A stretch of DNA of 5,792 bases from Bauldia sp. (GTDB lineage Bacteria; Pseudomonadota; Alphaproteobacteria; Rhizobiales; Kaistiaceae), in assembly GCA_020442095.1 (NCBI GenBank), contig JAGRKY010000232.1, positions 1-5,792 of the forward strand. Direction: 5' to 3'. The position numbers were made by a program, and so were the translations under genes. The notes beneath the pieces were generated by a model. That model was not told where the DNA came from and did no database searches. It saw nothing but the letters and a program-made list of their open reading frames with translations. This document shows positions 1-5,297 of this stretch, piece after piece (the stretch's first letter is position 1; every line of letters begins with the position of its first letter).

Positions 1-528
1 GATCTCGGCCTCGCTGGCCCTGGCCTCGATATTCGACATGGTGGCGAGCCGCAGGGCGGAATGTCCGATCAGGGCGGCGACGTTGACGCCCGGCGTCGCC
101 TCGTCGATCGCCCGGGCATAGTCGGCGAAGGTCGGAAACGCGTAGGCCTCGCGCCCGCCCAGCAGGTTCATCGGCGGCGGCGGATTGCCCTCGAAGGTGA
201 CCGGGGCGAGGCTGATGCCGCAATTGCCGGCAATGACGGTGGTGACGCCCTGGCTGATCTTGGGGAGCATCCCGGGGCTGTCGAGGACGATCCTGTCGTC
301 GTGAGTGTGGCTGTCGATGAAGCCGGGGGCGAGCGCCTTGCCCTTGAGATCATGCTCCTCGCGCGCCGCGCCGACCGGGATCGTTCCCTGTATCGCAACC
401 GCCGCGATGCGATCGCCCCTGACGGCGACTTCCCCGGGAAAGGGGCCGCTGTCGCTGCCGTCATAGATCAGGGCGTTGCGGAAGATGTGATCGTAACGGG
501 ACTCGGTATCGTCGGGTATCGGGTTCAT
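1..528 (-). CDS. N-acyl-D-amino-acid deacylase (D-aminoacylase) type amidohydrolase, N-terminal part
   Basis: Translating the minus strand from the ATG at 528 gives 176 uninterrupted residues up to the window edge; the C-terminal part is outside (family members are usually about 480-570 residues). A short N-terminal beta domain (DHIFRNALIYDG, about 13-24) leads into the barrel. Visible metal-site motifs are PGFIDSHTHDD (68-78, His74 and His76), GVTTVIAGNCGIS (94-106, Cys103) and GHSALRLATM (155-164, His156). The Asn-Cys-Gly motif is characteristic of zinc D-aminoacylases, in which the cysteine is a metal ligand. The family hydrolyses N-acyl-D-amino acids to a carboxylate and a free D-amino acid, normally in the cytoplasm; no signal peptide is seen. 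The ATG overlaps the stop of the upstream regulator gene (ATGA) and no strong Shine-Dalgarno precedes it, so translational coupling is likely. Related family-3 amidohydrolases act on other cyclic or acyl amides, so the exact substrate is open. Confidence 0.9.
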   Translation of the reverse strand, partial: MNPIPDDTESRYDHIFRNALIYDGSDSGPFPGEVAVRGDRIAAVAIQGTIPVGAAREEHDLKGKALAPGFIDSHTHDDRIVLDSPGMLPKISQGVTTVIAGNCGISLAPVTFEGNPPPPMNLLGGREAYAFPTFADYARAIDEATPGVNVAALIGHSALRLATMSNIEARASEAEI

Positions 529-1487
529 TCGCGCAAATCCAAGTCTCTCATGATCTGGGTCGGATCGGTACTCGGCGCGGGGATCGCGACGCCGAGGCGG
601 GCGAGGGTATAGCGGACGCGGCGCAGCGACTCGCGGGCACGCGCGCCAAGCGATGCAGCGACGCCGGTGGCGAGCGTATCGACGATCGCCATATGGGCAT
701 AGCGGGACGGCGACGGCCTCAGGATATCGCCGACTTCGGGCACGGTGACGGCGATGACGATATCGGCGGCGGCGGCAAGCGGCGTCGCCGGGCGGGTCAG
801 CGCGATGGCGGCGGCGCCGAAGGAGCGCGCGATCTCGACCGCCTCGATGACAGGCTTGGTGCGGCCGCTGTTCGAAATCGCCAGAACCGTGTCGCCGGGG
901 CCGAGGGTGGCGGCGGACATGCGCTGCTGGTGGCCATCGCAATAGGCGGCGACCGGGATGGAAAGCCGGAAGAGGCGGAGCCGCGCGTCTTCGGCGATCG
1001 CCGCGGAACCACTGCCCTGGCCGTAGATATCGATACGCCGGCTGGCGGCAAGCGCGGCGATCGCTGTGGTCAGTGCCGCCGTGTCGAGCTGATCGAGGCC
1101 TTCGCGGATGGCGTTGGCCGCGTTCATCATCACGGCATGGGCAAGCTGGCCGGCGTCGTCGCCGAAGACCCTGTCCGAATTGAGATAGGCGGCCGCGACG
1201 GTCAGCGTGGTCGCGAGCTGGATCTTGAACTCGCCGAAAGAGCGGGAACCGACCGAGCGGCAGAAGCGGGTGACGGTCGGCTGGCTGACACCCGCCCGCC
1301 GGGCAAGCTCGGCGATGGTCAGCCGGGTGGCCGCCTCGAAGTCCTGGCGGACGGCCTCCGCGACCCGCCGCTCGGCGGGACTGAGGGACGTCTCGACCCG
1401 TTGAATCCGCGAAACGATGTCGATGGTGGACGCAGGTGAATCCGTCGCCTGATGGAGCGGGCCCTGCTCGGTCGCGCCTTCCTCCAC
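525..1487 (-). CDS. RpiR/MurR-family transcriptional regulator (HTH + SIS)
   Basis: The protein has 320 residues, slightly longer than the usual 280-300 because of a polar tail (1-22). Residues 23-100 match the RpiR-type DNA-binding domain: SPAERRVAEAV (36-46), then the helix-turn-helix LTIAELARRAGVSQPTVTRFCR (56-77) and GSRSFGEFK (80-88). Residues about 140-265 form a SIS sugar-isomerase-like sensor fold with GQGSGS (156-161), HQQR (186-189) and SNSGRT (205-210), the loops that bind phosphosugars in relatives such as HexR and MurR. It is probably a cytoplasmic repressor or dual regulator responding to a small phosphorylated or amino-sugar-like ligand. The GTG start is supported by a strong Shine-Dalgarno six bases upstream. 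It is the first gene of a leftward unit with the amidohydrolase, and an RpiR-type palindrome 48 bp upstream suggests autoregulation. RpiR regulators commonly sit beside D-aminoacylase genes. Family call is firm; ligand unknown. Confidence 0.93.
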   Translation of the reverse strand: MEEGATEQGPLHQATDSPASTIDIVSRIQRVETSLSPAERRVAEAVRQDFEAATRLTIAELARRAGVSQPTVTRFCRSVGSRSFGEFKIQLATTLTVAAAYLNSDRVFGDDAGQLAHAVMMNAANAIREGLDQLDTAALTTAIAALAASRRIDIYGQGSGSAAIAEDARLRLFRLSIPVAAYCDGHQQRMSAATLGPGDTVLAISNSGRTKPVIEAVEIARSFGAAAIALTRPATPLAAAADIVIAVTVPEVGDILRPSPSRYAHMAIVDTLATGVAASLGARARESLRRVRYTLARLGVAIPAPSTDPTQIMRDLDLRE

Positions 1488-1493
1488 GCCTTG

Positions 1494-1501
1494 CCTCCCC
1501 C
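1494..1501 (-). promoter_or_regulatory. Shine-Dalgarno for the GTG-started RpiR regulator
   Basis: On the minus strand GGGGGAGG lies six bases before the GTG at 1487. This near-ideal site decides the start: no ATG at the N-terminus offers an equally good signal, so the 22-residue polar tail before the DNA-binding domain is probably translated. Confidence 0.8.
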
Positions 1502-1535
1502 GGTTTCAACAGCCCATCGATGGCCGTGTCCGTGA

Positions 1536-1550
1536 TGAAATAAAATTACA
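1536..1550. promoter_or_regulatory. Predicted RpiR-family operator, regulator side
   Basis: TGAAATAAAATTACA is an imperfect palindrome that stands out as an A/T island in GC-rich DNA. It differs at one position from the HexR consensus TGTAATWWWATTACA as I remember it for gammaproteobacteria; HexR is an RpiR-family protein. It lies 48 bp upstream of the regulator's GTG, and its minus-strand half TGTAAT resembles a -10 box, so binding there would be expected to block the regulator/amidohydrolase promoter. Binding by this regulator is inferred. Confidence 0.7.
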
Positions 1551-1713
1551 CCGAATTCGGCCTCGGGCAAGCCGTTGCGCAAGCCCCGGGACAAACACCC
1601 GCCCGTTCGAGGCGATTTACCGCGTGGTCAGGCGATCCCCGGATTTCCTGACCTTCGAGACTCGCACGAATCGGCGCGGCGATGGAAATTTGCGGTTGAT
1701 GTCTTTTCCGATC

Positions 1714-1728
1714 TGTAACATGCTTTCA
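1714..1728. promoter_or_regulatory. Predicted RpiR-family operator, transporter side
   Basis: TGTAACATGCTTTCA shares the architecture of the site at 1536-1550: TGWAA, five bases, TTWCA. Its reverse complement reads TGAAA-N5-TTACA, exactly the outer bases of the first site, so each site has the same orientation relative to the gene it faces. It lies 77 bp upstream of the ABC ATPase ATG, a plausible promoter position. Two such matches in 318 bp of GC-rich DNA are very unlikely by chance. Confidence 0.62.
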
Positions 1729-1735
1729 CGATATT

Positions 1736-1770
1736 CCGGACTGTCGGACTTGCACGATCCGGCAGTCCGG
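1736..1770 (+). other. Strong stem-loop in the leader of the ABC transporter unit
   Basis: CCGGACTGTCGGA (1736-1748) pairs with TCCGGCAGTCCGG (1758-1770): 13 base pairs with one U-G wobble, closing a 9-base loop. It ends 35 bases before the ATPase ATG and begins 7 bases after the second operator. There is no following U-tract, so it is not an intrinsic terminator. It could stabilise or attenuate the mRNA, or act at DNA level as a second regulator's site. No TPP riboswitch core or other riboswitch I know was recognised. Confidence 0.6.
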
Positions 1771-1805
1771 CCGACCAGTGTGACCGCCGCGAGGGACAGC
1801 CACAC

Positions 1806-2624
1806 ATGCAAGCGACCGCAACGGATTCGAAGACCGGCGGCAGATCCAAGCTGTCGGTCAGCGGCGCCACCAAGATCTACCAGACCAAGACCGGCACGGT
1901 TCATGCGCTCGAGGACGTCTCGGTCGACGTCCGGGAAGGCGAGTTCCTGTGCATCATCGGGCCCTCGGGCTGCGGCAAGACGACCTTGCTCTGGTCGATG
2001 GCCGGCCTGCATCCGCTGACCAGGGGCCGGATCGCCATCGACGGCGATCCGATCACCAAGCCGCATCCGCAGATCGCGATGATCTTCCAGGATGCGAACC
2101 TGCTGCCATGGCGGAATCTCGAGAAGAATATCGAGCTGCCGTTCGAGCTGAAGGGCACCAAGCCGGACCGCGAGCGCATCGACCGGCTGCTCGACCGGGT
2201 CGGGCTGGTCGGATTCGGCAACAAGCATCCGCGCGAATTGTCGGGCGGCATGCAGCAGCGGGCGTCGATCGTCAGGAGCCTCGCCGTCGATCCGTCCGTG
2301 CTGCTGATGGATGAGCCTTTCGGCGCCCTCGATGCCTTCACCCGCGACGAAATGAACCTTCTCATCCAGGAGATCTGGATGGAGACCGGCAAGACCATCG
2401 CCTTCGTCACCCATTCGATACCGGAAGCGATCTTCCTCGCCGACCGGATCGTGGTGATGTCGGCGCGGCCGGGACGCATCGCGTCGATCTACGAGGTCGA
2501 TATCCCGCGCCCGCGTCCCGTCTCGATCCAGACCGAGCCGGATTTCATCGCCCGGGTCATGGAGATCAAGACGCGGATCGACAGCCAGCGAGGGCAGGAA
2601 TTCGATCACTCGGCGGTCGCCTGA
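1806..2624 (+). CDS. ABC transporter ATP-binding protein, NitT/TauT (SsuB/TauB-like) family
   Basis: This 272-residue cytoplasmic ATPase would power the importer made with the next two genes. All nucleotide-binding motifs are intact: Walker A GPSGCGKTT (52-60), Q-loop Gln95 in FQDANLLPW (94-102), signature LSGGMQQR (145-152), Walker B VLLMDEP (165-171), D-loop GALD (173-176) and switch His203 in FVTH. The LLPW after the Q-loop and the ADRIVVMSARPGRI stretch near 210-225 are typical of the nitrate/sulfonate/taurine/thiamine-precursor subgroup. Length is normal for that subgroup. The ATG has GAGGG (1791-1795) ten bases upstream. It is first in a rightward unit controlled from the 1488-1805 region; the permease follows after 30 bp. 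The subgroup carries chemically diverse cargo, so substrate cannot be deduced here. Confidence 0.95.
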   Translation: MQATATDSKTGGRSKLSVSGATKIYQTKTGTVHALEDVSVDVREGEFLCIIGPSGCGKTTLLWSMAGLHPLTRGRIAIDGDPITKPHPQIAMIFQDANLLPWRNLEKNIELPFELKGTKPDRERIDRLLDRVGLVGFGNKHPRELSGGMQQRASIVRSLAVDPSVLLMDEPFGALDAFTRDEMNLLIQEIWMETGKTIAFVTHSIPEAIFLADRIVVMSARPGRIASIYEVDIPRPRPVSIQTEPDFIARVMEIKTRIDSQRGQEFDHSAVA

Positions 2625-2643
2625 GCGGCCGGCAACAGGTAAC

Positions 2644-2648
2644 GGAGG
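2644..2648 (+). promoter_or_regulatory. Shine-Dalgarno fixing the TTG start of the permease
   Basis: GGAGG lies six bases before the TTG at 2655. No ATG is nearby in frame with comparable spacing, so this site supports the rare TTG initiator. Confidence 0.75.
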
Positions 2649-2654
2649 AACCGG

Positions 2655-3509
2655 TTGAACAAAGCGCTCGAGGAATCGATCCCGACATTCAACAAGAAGG
2701 ATACCGGCGGCGACGATGTCAGCCTGTCCGGCGGGCTCGCGGCTCTCGGTTCCGCCGGGGGCGCCCGGACGCGGCTCGAGATCGCGGTCATCATCCTGGT
2801 CGCCGTCATCATCATCGGCGGGGCCGAGCTGATCCTGACGGTGATGGAGGTGCCGCAATATATCCTGCCGACGCCGAGCCAGATCGCGACGGCGCTGGTC
2901 ACCGAGTGGCCCTTCATCTGGCCGCATCTGCTGGTGACGCTGTTCGAGCTGTTCGTCGGTTTCGCGATCGGCGCCTCGATCGGATTCATTCTGGCAGCGG
3001 TGATCACCCAGTTCCCTTTCGTCGAAAAGGTCGTGACTCCGTATATCCTGCTGCTCGTCACGACACCGATGCTGGCGCTGGTGCCGCTGCTCATCCTGCG
3101 CTTCGGCTTCGGCAGCGAGCCGCGAATCATCGCGGTGGCGCTGGCCAGCGGGCCGATGGTGATGATCAACTCTGCGACCGGCTTCCGGCGTACCGACCTC
3201 GCCAAGATCGCGCTGGCGCGCTCGTTCGGCGCCAACACGCTGCAGATCTTCACCAAGATCCGCATCCCGATGGCCATGCCGATGATCATCGTCGGCCTGA
3301 TGGTCGGCTCGATCTTCGGGCTGCTGACGACGGTCGGCGCGGAGATGGTCGGCGGCGCCGAGGGCCTCGGCAACCGCCTGACCTACTATTCGTCGCTGAT
3401 CCGCATGCCGCAGTTCTTTGCGATCATCCTCCTGCTCGCAGCCATCGGCATTTCGATCTACGTCTTCTTCTTCTGGTTCGGCAAGAAATGGGCGAGCTGG
3501 GAGGCGTGA
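2655..3509 (+). CDS. ABC transporter permease, NitT/TauT (SsuC/TauC-like) family
   Basis: This 284-residue inner-membrane protein has a polar cytoplasmic N-terminus (1-40) and about six hydrophobic segments: 41-62, 89-117, 126-148, 156-175, 209-227 and 254-275. The coupling (EAA-type) loop is at about 182-207, ALARSFGANTLQIFTKIRIP, where the family conserves a glycine (Gly192) and an I-x-x-P ending; it contacts the ATPase. PQYILPTPSQI (67-77) before the second segment is a common hallmark of the BPD_transp_1 permeases in this family. Only one permease gene is present, consistent with a homodimer. The TTG start is backed by GGAGG six bases upstream. The binding-protein gene follows after 42 bp. 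Nothing looks truncated. Confidence 0.95.
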   Translation: MNKALEESIPTFNKKDTGGDDVSLSGGLAALGSAGGARTRLEIAVIILVAVIIIGGAELILTVMEVPQYILPTPSQIATALVTEWPFIWPHLLVTLFELFVGFAIGASIGFILAAVITQFPFVEKVVTPYILLLVTTPMLALVPLLILRFGFGSEPRIIAVALASGPMVMINSATGFRRTDLAKIALARSFGANTLQIFTKIRIPMAMPMIIVGLMVGSIFGLLTTVGAEMVGGAEGLGNRLTYYSSLIRMPQFFAIILLLAAIGISIYVFFFWFGKKWASWEA

Positions 3510-3551
3510 AGTCGGACTGCAAACGACAATGTTTCGGAGAGGACAATCAGC

Positions 3552-4691
3552 ATGAATGACATGAAGAAGACCGGAAGCATGATCATCGACCGCCGTCGTC
3601 TTCTGACCCTGACGGCCGCCGGCGTCTCGGTGGCCGCCTTTGGCGGCCTCACCACCAGCCGCGCCTTCGCCGCCGATGCGATCCGCTGGGTTTCGCCGCG
3701 CGGCACGCTCGAGGTGCTCGACGACTATCCCTACTGGGTCGCCAAGAAATTCGGCTATTTCGGCGACGTCGAAACCGAGATCGAGCCGGGTCCTTCGGAC
3801 GCGACCGCGACGGTCAAGCTCGTCGACCAGGGCCAGGCCGACATGGGCTACCCGTCGCCGGGCGTCTTCTCGCTGGCGCTGGCGCAGGGCATCCCGCTGG
3901 TCTCGATCTTCGAGATGGGCGGCGCCGACGTCTTCGACTTCGCCTTCCGCAAGGGCGAGGCACCGGCCGACATCAAGGGCCTCGAAGGCAAGACCATCGT
4001 TCTCGGCAGCGCCGGCTGGCAGTCGATCGTCGACCCGATGCTGAAGGCCGCGGGCGTCGACATCACCAAGGTGAAATACGTCGATGCCGGCTGGCCGACC
4101 TGGGGCACGGCGGTCGCCGCCGGCCAGGGCGACGCGGCGCTTTCGTGGGAAGGCCTGCGTGCCCAGTGGAAGGGTCAGGGCCTCGACTTCGACTATATCC
4201 TCGGCCGCGACTTCTCGAAGCTGCCGGCCAACAGCTTCGTCATCCGCAAGGCCGACTTCGAGGATCCCGAAAAGCGCGCGGTGTACGAGAAGTACCTGCA
4301 GGGCTGGGCCGCCGGACTCGAGTTCGGCTACCTCAATCCGCGGGCGGCGACCCAGATCGTCATGGAGGAGTTCCCCGGCCTCGCGTCGCAGATGACGCCG
4401 GACGTCGCGGTCGAGTCGATGATGCAGCTCGCCAACGTCTTTCGCGGGCGCTGGGACGAGCGCGGCAAGTGGGGCTATCACATCATCCCGTCGTGGGACC
4501 TGTTCTTCACGACCGGCCGCGAGATCGGCCAGATCTCGGGCGACTTCACCACCGAGGAAGTGGTCAAGAACGACCTGGTCGACGTCGCCAACCAGTATGA
4601 CGCCGGCAAGGTCAAGGCCGATGCGGAAGCCTTCGAGCTGAACGACGACTACAAGGCCGTCGACGTCGAGGAAATCCAGAGCCGGATCTGA
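3552..4691 (+). CDS. ABC transporter periplasmic substrate-binding protein, NMT1/THI5-like (NitT/TauT) family
   Basis: The 379-residue product begins with a Tat-type signal: DRRRLLTL (13-20), a hydrophobic stretch to about 33, and a cleavage site AFA/AD after residue 40. The mature part opens like NMT1/THI5-type binding proteins: DDYPYWVAKKFGYFGDVETEIEP (57-79), then KLVDQGQADMGYPSPG (89-104), then the lobe crossover LEGKTIVLGSAGWQS (144-158). It would capture the ligand in the periplasm and hand it to the permease. Trp156, Trp183-type GWPTWG and SWEGLR aromatics could stack on a ring in the ligand, but this is inference. The ATG has GGAGAGGA (3536-3543) eight bases upstream. A hairpin after the gene probably protects its mRNA, as such proteins are needed in excess. 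Ligand unknown: thiamine precursors, sulfonates, nitrate, hydantoin-like compounds and aromatic acids are all possible in this family. Confidence 0.93.
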   Translation: MNDMKKTGSMIIDRRRLLTLTAAGVSVAAFGGLTTSRAFAADAIRWVSPRGTLEVLDDYPYWVAKKFGYFGDVETEIEPGPSDATATVKLVDQGQADMGYPSPGVFSLALAQGIPLVSIFEMGGADVFDFAFRKGEAPADIKGLEGKTIVLGSAGWQSIVDPMLKAAGVDITKVKYVDAGWPTWGTAVAAGQGDAALSWEGLRAQWKGQGLDFDYILGRDFSKLPANSFVIRKADFEDPEKRAVYEKYLQGWAAGLEFGYLNPRAATQIVMEEFPGLASQMTPDVAVESMMQLANVFRGRWDERGKWGYHIIPSWDLFFTTGREIGQISGDFTTEEVVKNDLVDVANQYDAGKVKADAEAFELNDDYKAVDVEEIQSRI

Positions 4692-4699
4692 TGACGGAT

Positions 4700-4724
4700 C
4701 GGGGCGGCCCGCACGGCCGCCCCG
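4700..4724 (+). other. GC-rich intercistronic hairpin after the binding-protein gene
   Basis: CGGGGCGGCC (4700-4709) and GGCCGCCCCG (4715-4724) form a perfect 10-bp stem with a 5-base loop, 9 bases after the binding-protein stop. No T-run follows, so full termination is unlikely. It probably blocks 3' exonucleases and allows more binding protein than VOC protein to be made. It also argues that an ATG at 4691, whose extension would be encoded through the stem, is not the VOC start. Confidence 0.72.
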
Positions 4725-4731
4725 CCACTCT

Positions 4732-4736
4732 CGGAG
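4732..4736 (+). promoter_or_regulatory. Shine-Dalgarno deciding the VOC protein start
   Basis: CGGAG lies eight bases before the ATG at 4745 and downstream of the hairpin. The alternative ATG at 4691 overlaps the previous stop and would add 18 residues rich in Gly, Pro and Arg that look unlike the fold's first strand. Confidence 0.7.
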
Positions 4737-4744
4737 TATCCAAG

Positions 4745-5086
4745 ATGAAGCAGCTCGTCTTCGACCATGTCGGGATCACGGCGTATGAGCCGATGCCCGG
4801 CGAAAACTGGGTCGAGCAGAGCCTCTGCTGGGTGACCAGCCCGCGCGACCATCCGGAATCGATCGAGTTCCTTCGCTACCACCCGGACAGCAGGGTTCCC
4901 GACCGGGTCAAGAACAACCCGCATGTCGCCTTCCGGGTCGAGGAGATCGGGCCTCACATCGAGGGCCACGAAGTCCTGATTCCGCCGTTCGAGGTCGCCG
5001 GTTTCGCCGAGGTGGCCTTCATCTGGAAGCACAATGCCGTCTTCGAATACATGCGCTACCTCAATGACTCGTGGTTCGGGGATTAA
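4745..5086 (+). CDS. VOC (glyoxalase/bleomycin-resistance fold) family protein
   Basis: This is a 113-residue cytoplasmic protein. It starts FDHVGIT (6-12), typical of the first strand of a VOC module, and contains an internal repeat expected for two beta-alpha-beta-beta-beta modules: IEFLRY (40-45) against FEYMRY (100-105), and DHVGI (7-11) against PHVAFRV (59-65). The positions of His8, Glu41, His60 and Glu101 correspond to the classic two-His two-Glu divalent-metal site of glyoxalase-I-like enzymes, suggesting a catalytic rather than purely binding role. Family members isomerise, epimerise or cleave small alpha-keto or thiol-linked compounds, or sequester drugs. It lies 53 bp after the binding protein in the same direction, so it is probably co-transcribed. 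A lactoylglutathione lyase name would be over-specific. Confidence 0.85.
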   Translation: MKQLVFDHVGITAYEPMPGENWVEQSLCWVTSPRDHPESIEFLRYHPDSRVPDRVKNNPHVAFRVEEIGPHIEGHEVLIPPFEVAGFAEVAFIWKHNAVFEYMRYLNDSWFGD

Positions 5087-5113
5087 GGGTCAGGTCGGGA
5101 CATGTTTGGCAGT

Positions 5114-5159
5114 GCGTCCTTCGAGGCTCGGGCTCTGCCCTCGTACCTCAGGATGACGA
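5114..5159 (+). repeat. Palindromic repeat element, left copy
   Basis: GCGTCCTTCGAGGCTC (5114-5129), a variable centre with a small GGGC/GCCC hairpin (5130-5140), then CCTCAGGATGACGA (5146-5159). It is the inverted counterpart of the copy at 5217-5260. The TCCTTCGAGG...CCTCAGGATGA frame is, as I recall, a very abundant intergenic repeat in alphaproteobacterial genomes. Confidence 0.8.
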
Positions 5160-5216
5160 GGAGTGGATTTCTGAGCAGCATGACGAGGCAACGGTGACAT
5201 CCGCGAATCTCCGACA

Positions 5217-5260
5217 TCGCCATCCTGAGGCGCTCCGCGCAGCGGAGCCTCGAAGGACGC
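5217..5260 (-). repeat. Palindromic repeat element, right (inverted) copy
   Basis: TCGCCATCCTGAGG (5217-5230), central stem GCTCCGC/GCGGAGC with loop GCA (5232-5248), then GAGCCTCGAAGGACGC (5245-5260). Read in reverse it repeats the left copy's outer 16 bases exactly and its other end with one mismatch in 14. With the left copy it makes a 147-bp inverted pair with a 57-bp spacer. It may hinder transcription leaving the VOC gene, but there is no clear T-tract terminator. Confidence 0.82.
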
Positions 5261-5297
5261 GGTATCGCGGCCATCCGCTTCAGTACCGGGGGCGGTC

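Larger units (their letters stand above)
1488..1805. promoter_or_regulatory. Divergent control region between regulator/amidohydrolase and ABC transporter units
   Basis: This 318-bp region separates the two divergent units and holds no convincing gene. It contains two TGWAA-N5-TTWCA palindromes (1536-1550 and 1714-1728), a 10-bp perfect palindrome CCGAATTCGG (1551-1560) abutting the first, a weaker 7-bp inverted repeat GGTCAGG/CCTGACC (1626-1632 and 1647-1653), and the leader hairpin at 1736-1770. Both operators overlap A/T-rich stretches that could hold -10 boxes (minus-strand TGTAAT at 1550-1545; plus-strand TAACAT at 1716-1721), but no well-spaced -35 partner is convincing, so transcription starts are not assigned. 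ORFs crossing the region run out of frame into the neighbouring genes. Confidence 0.75.

Noticed and set aside
61..612. 183-codon plus-strand frame at the left end.
   Set aside because: It lies opposite the amidohydrolase, whose zinc-site motifs are unmistakable; the plus-strand product shows no domain.
693..1439. 248-codon plus-strand frame opposite the RpiR regulator.
   Set aside because: Gly/Asp/Arg-rich translation with no domain; the minus-strand gene here has clear HTH and SIS motifs.
1626..1653. Inverted repeat GGTCAGG/CCTGACC with a 14-base gap.
   Set aside because: Seven base pairs with a long loop is weak; it could be chance in GC-rich DNA, so it is only mentioned in the region description.
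1690..1805. TPP riboswitch, considered because NMT1/THI5-like transporters can carry thiamine precursors.
   Set aside because: Neither the CUGAGA element nor the conserved thi-box core is present in the leader.
1699..1808. Possible leader peptide starting at the ATG at 1699.
   Set aside because: The frame has no stop before the ATPase start and runs on out of frame through the gene. It has no good ribosome site and spans the operator and the hairpin.
1617..4481. 954-codon open frame on the minus strand, antisense to the whole ABC transporter.
   Set aside because: All three transporter genes share one phase, and this frame is codon-for-codon opposite them. Antisense stops there would need the sense codons TTA, CTA or TCA, which are avoided in this GC-rich genome. 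The product is a low-complexity Asp/Arg/His/Gln-rich chain with no recognisable domain.
4691..4744. Longer start for the VOC protein at 4691.
   Set aside because: The extra 18 residues are encoded by the GC hairpin and look non-protein-like, and a good Shine-Dalgarno serves the ATG at 4745.
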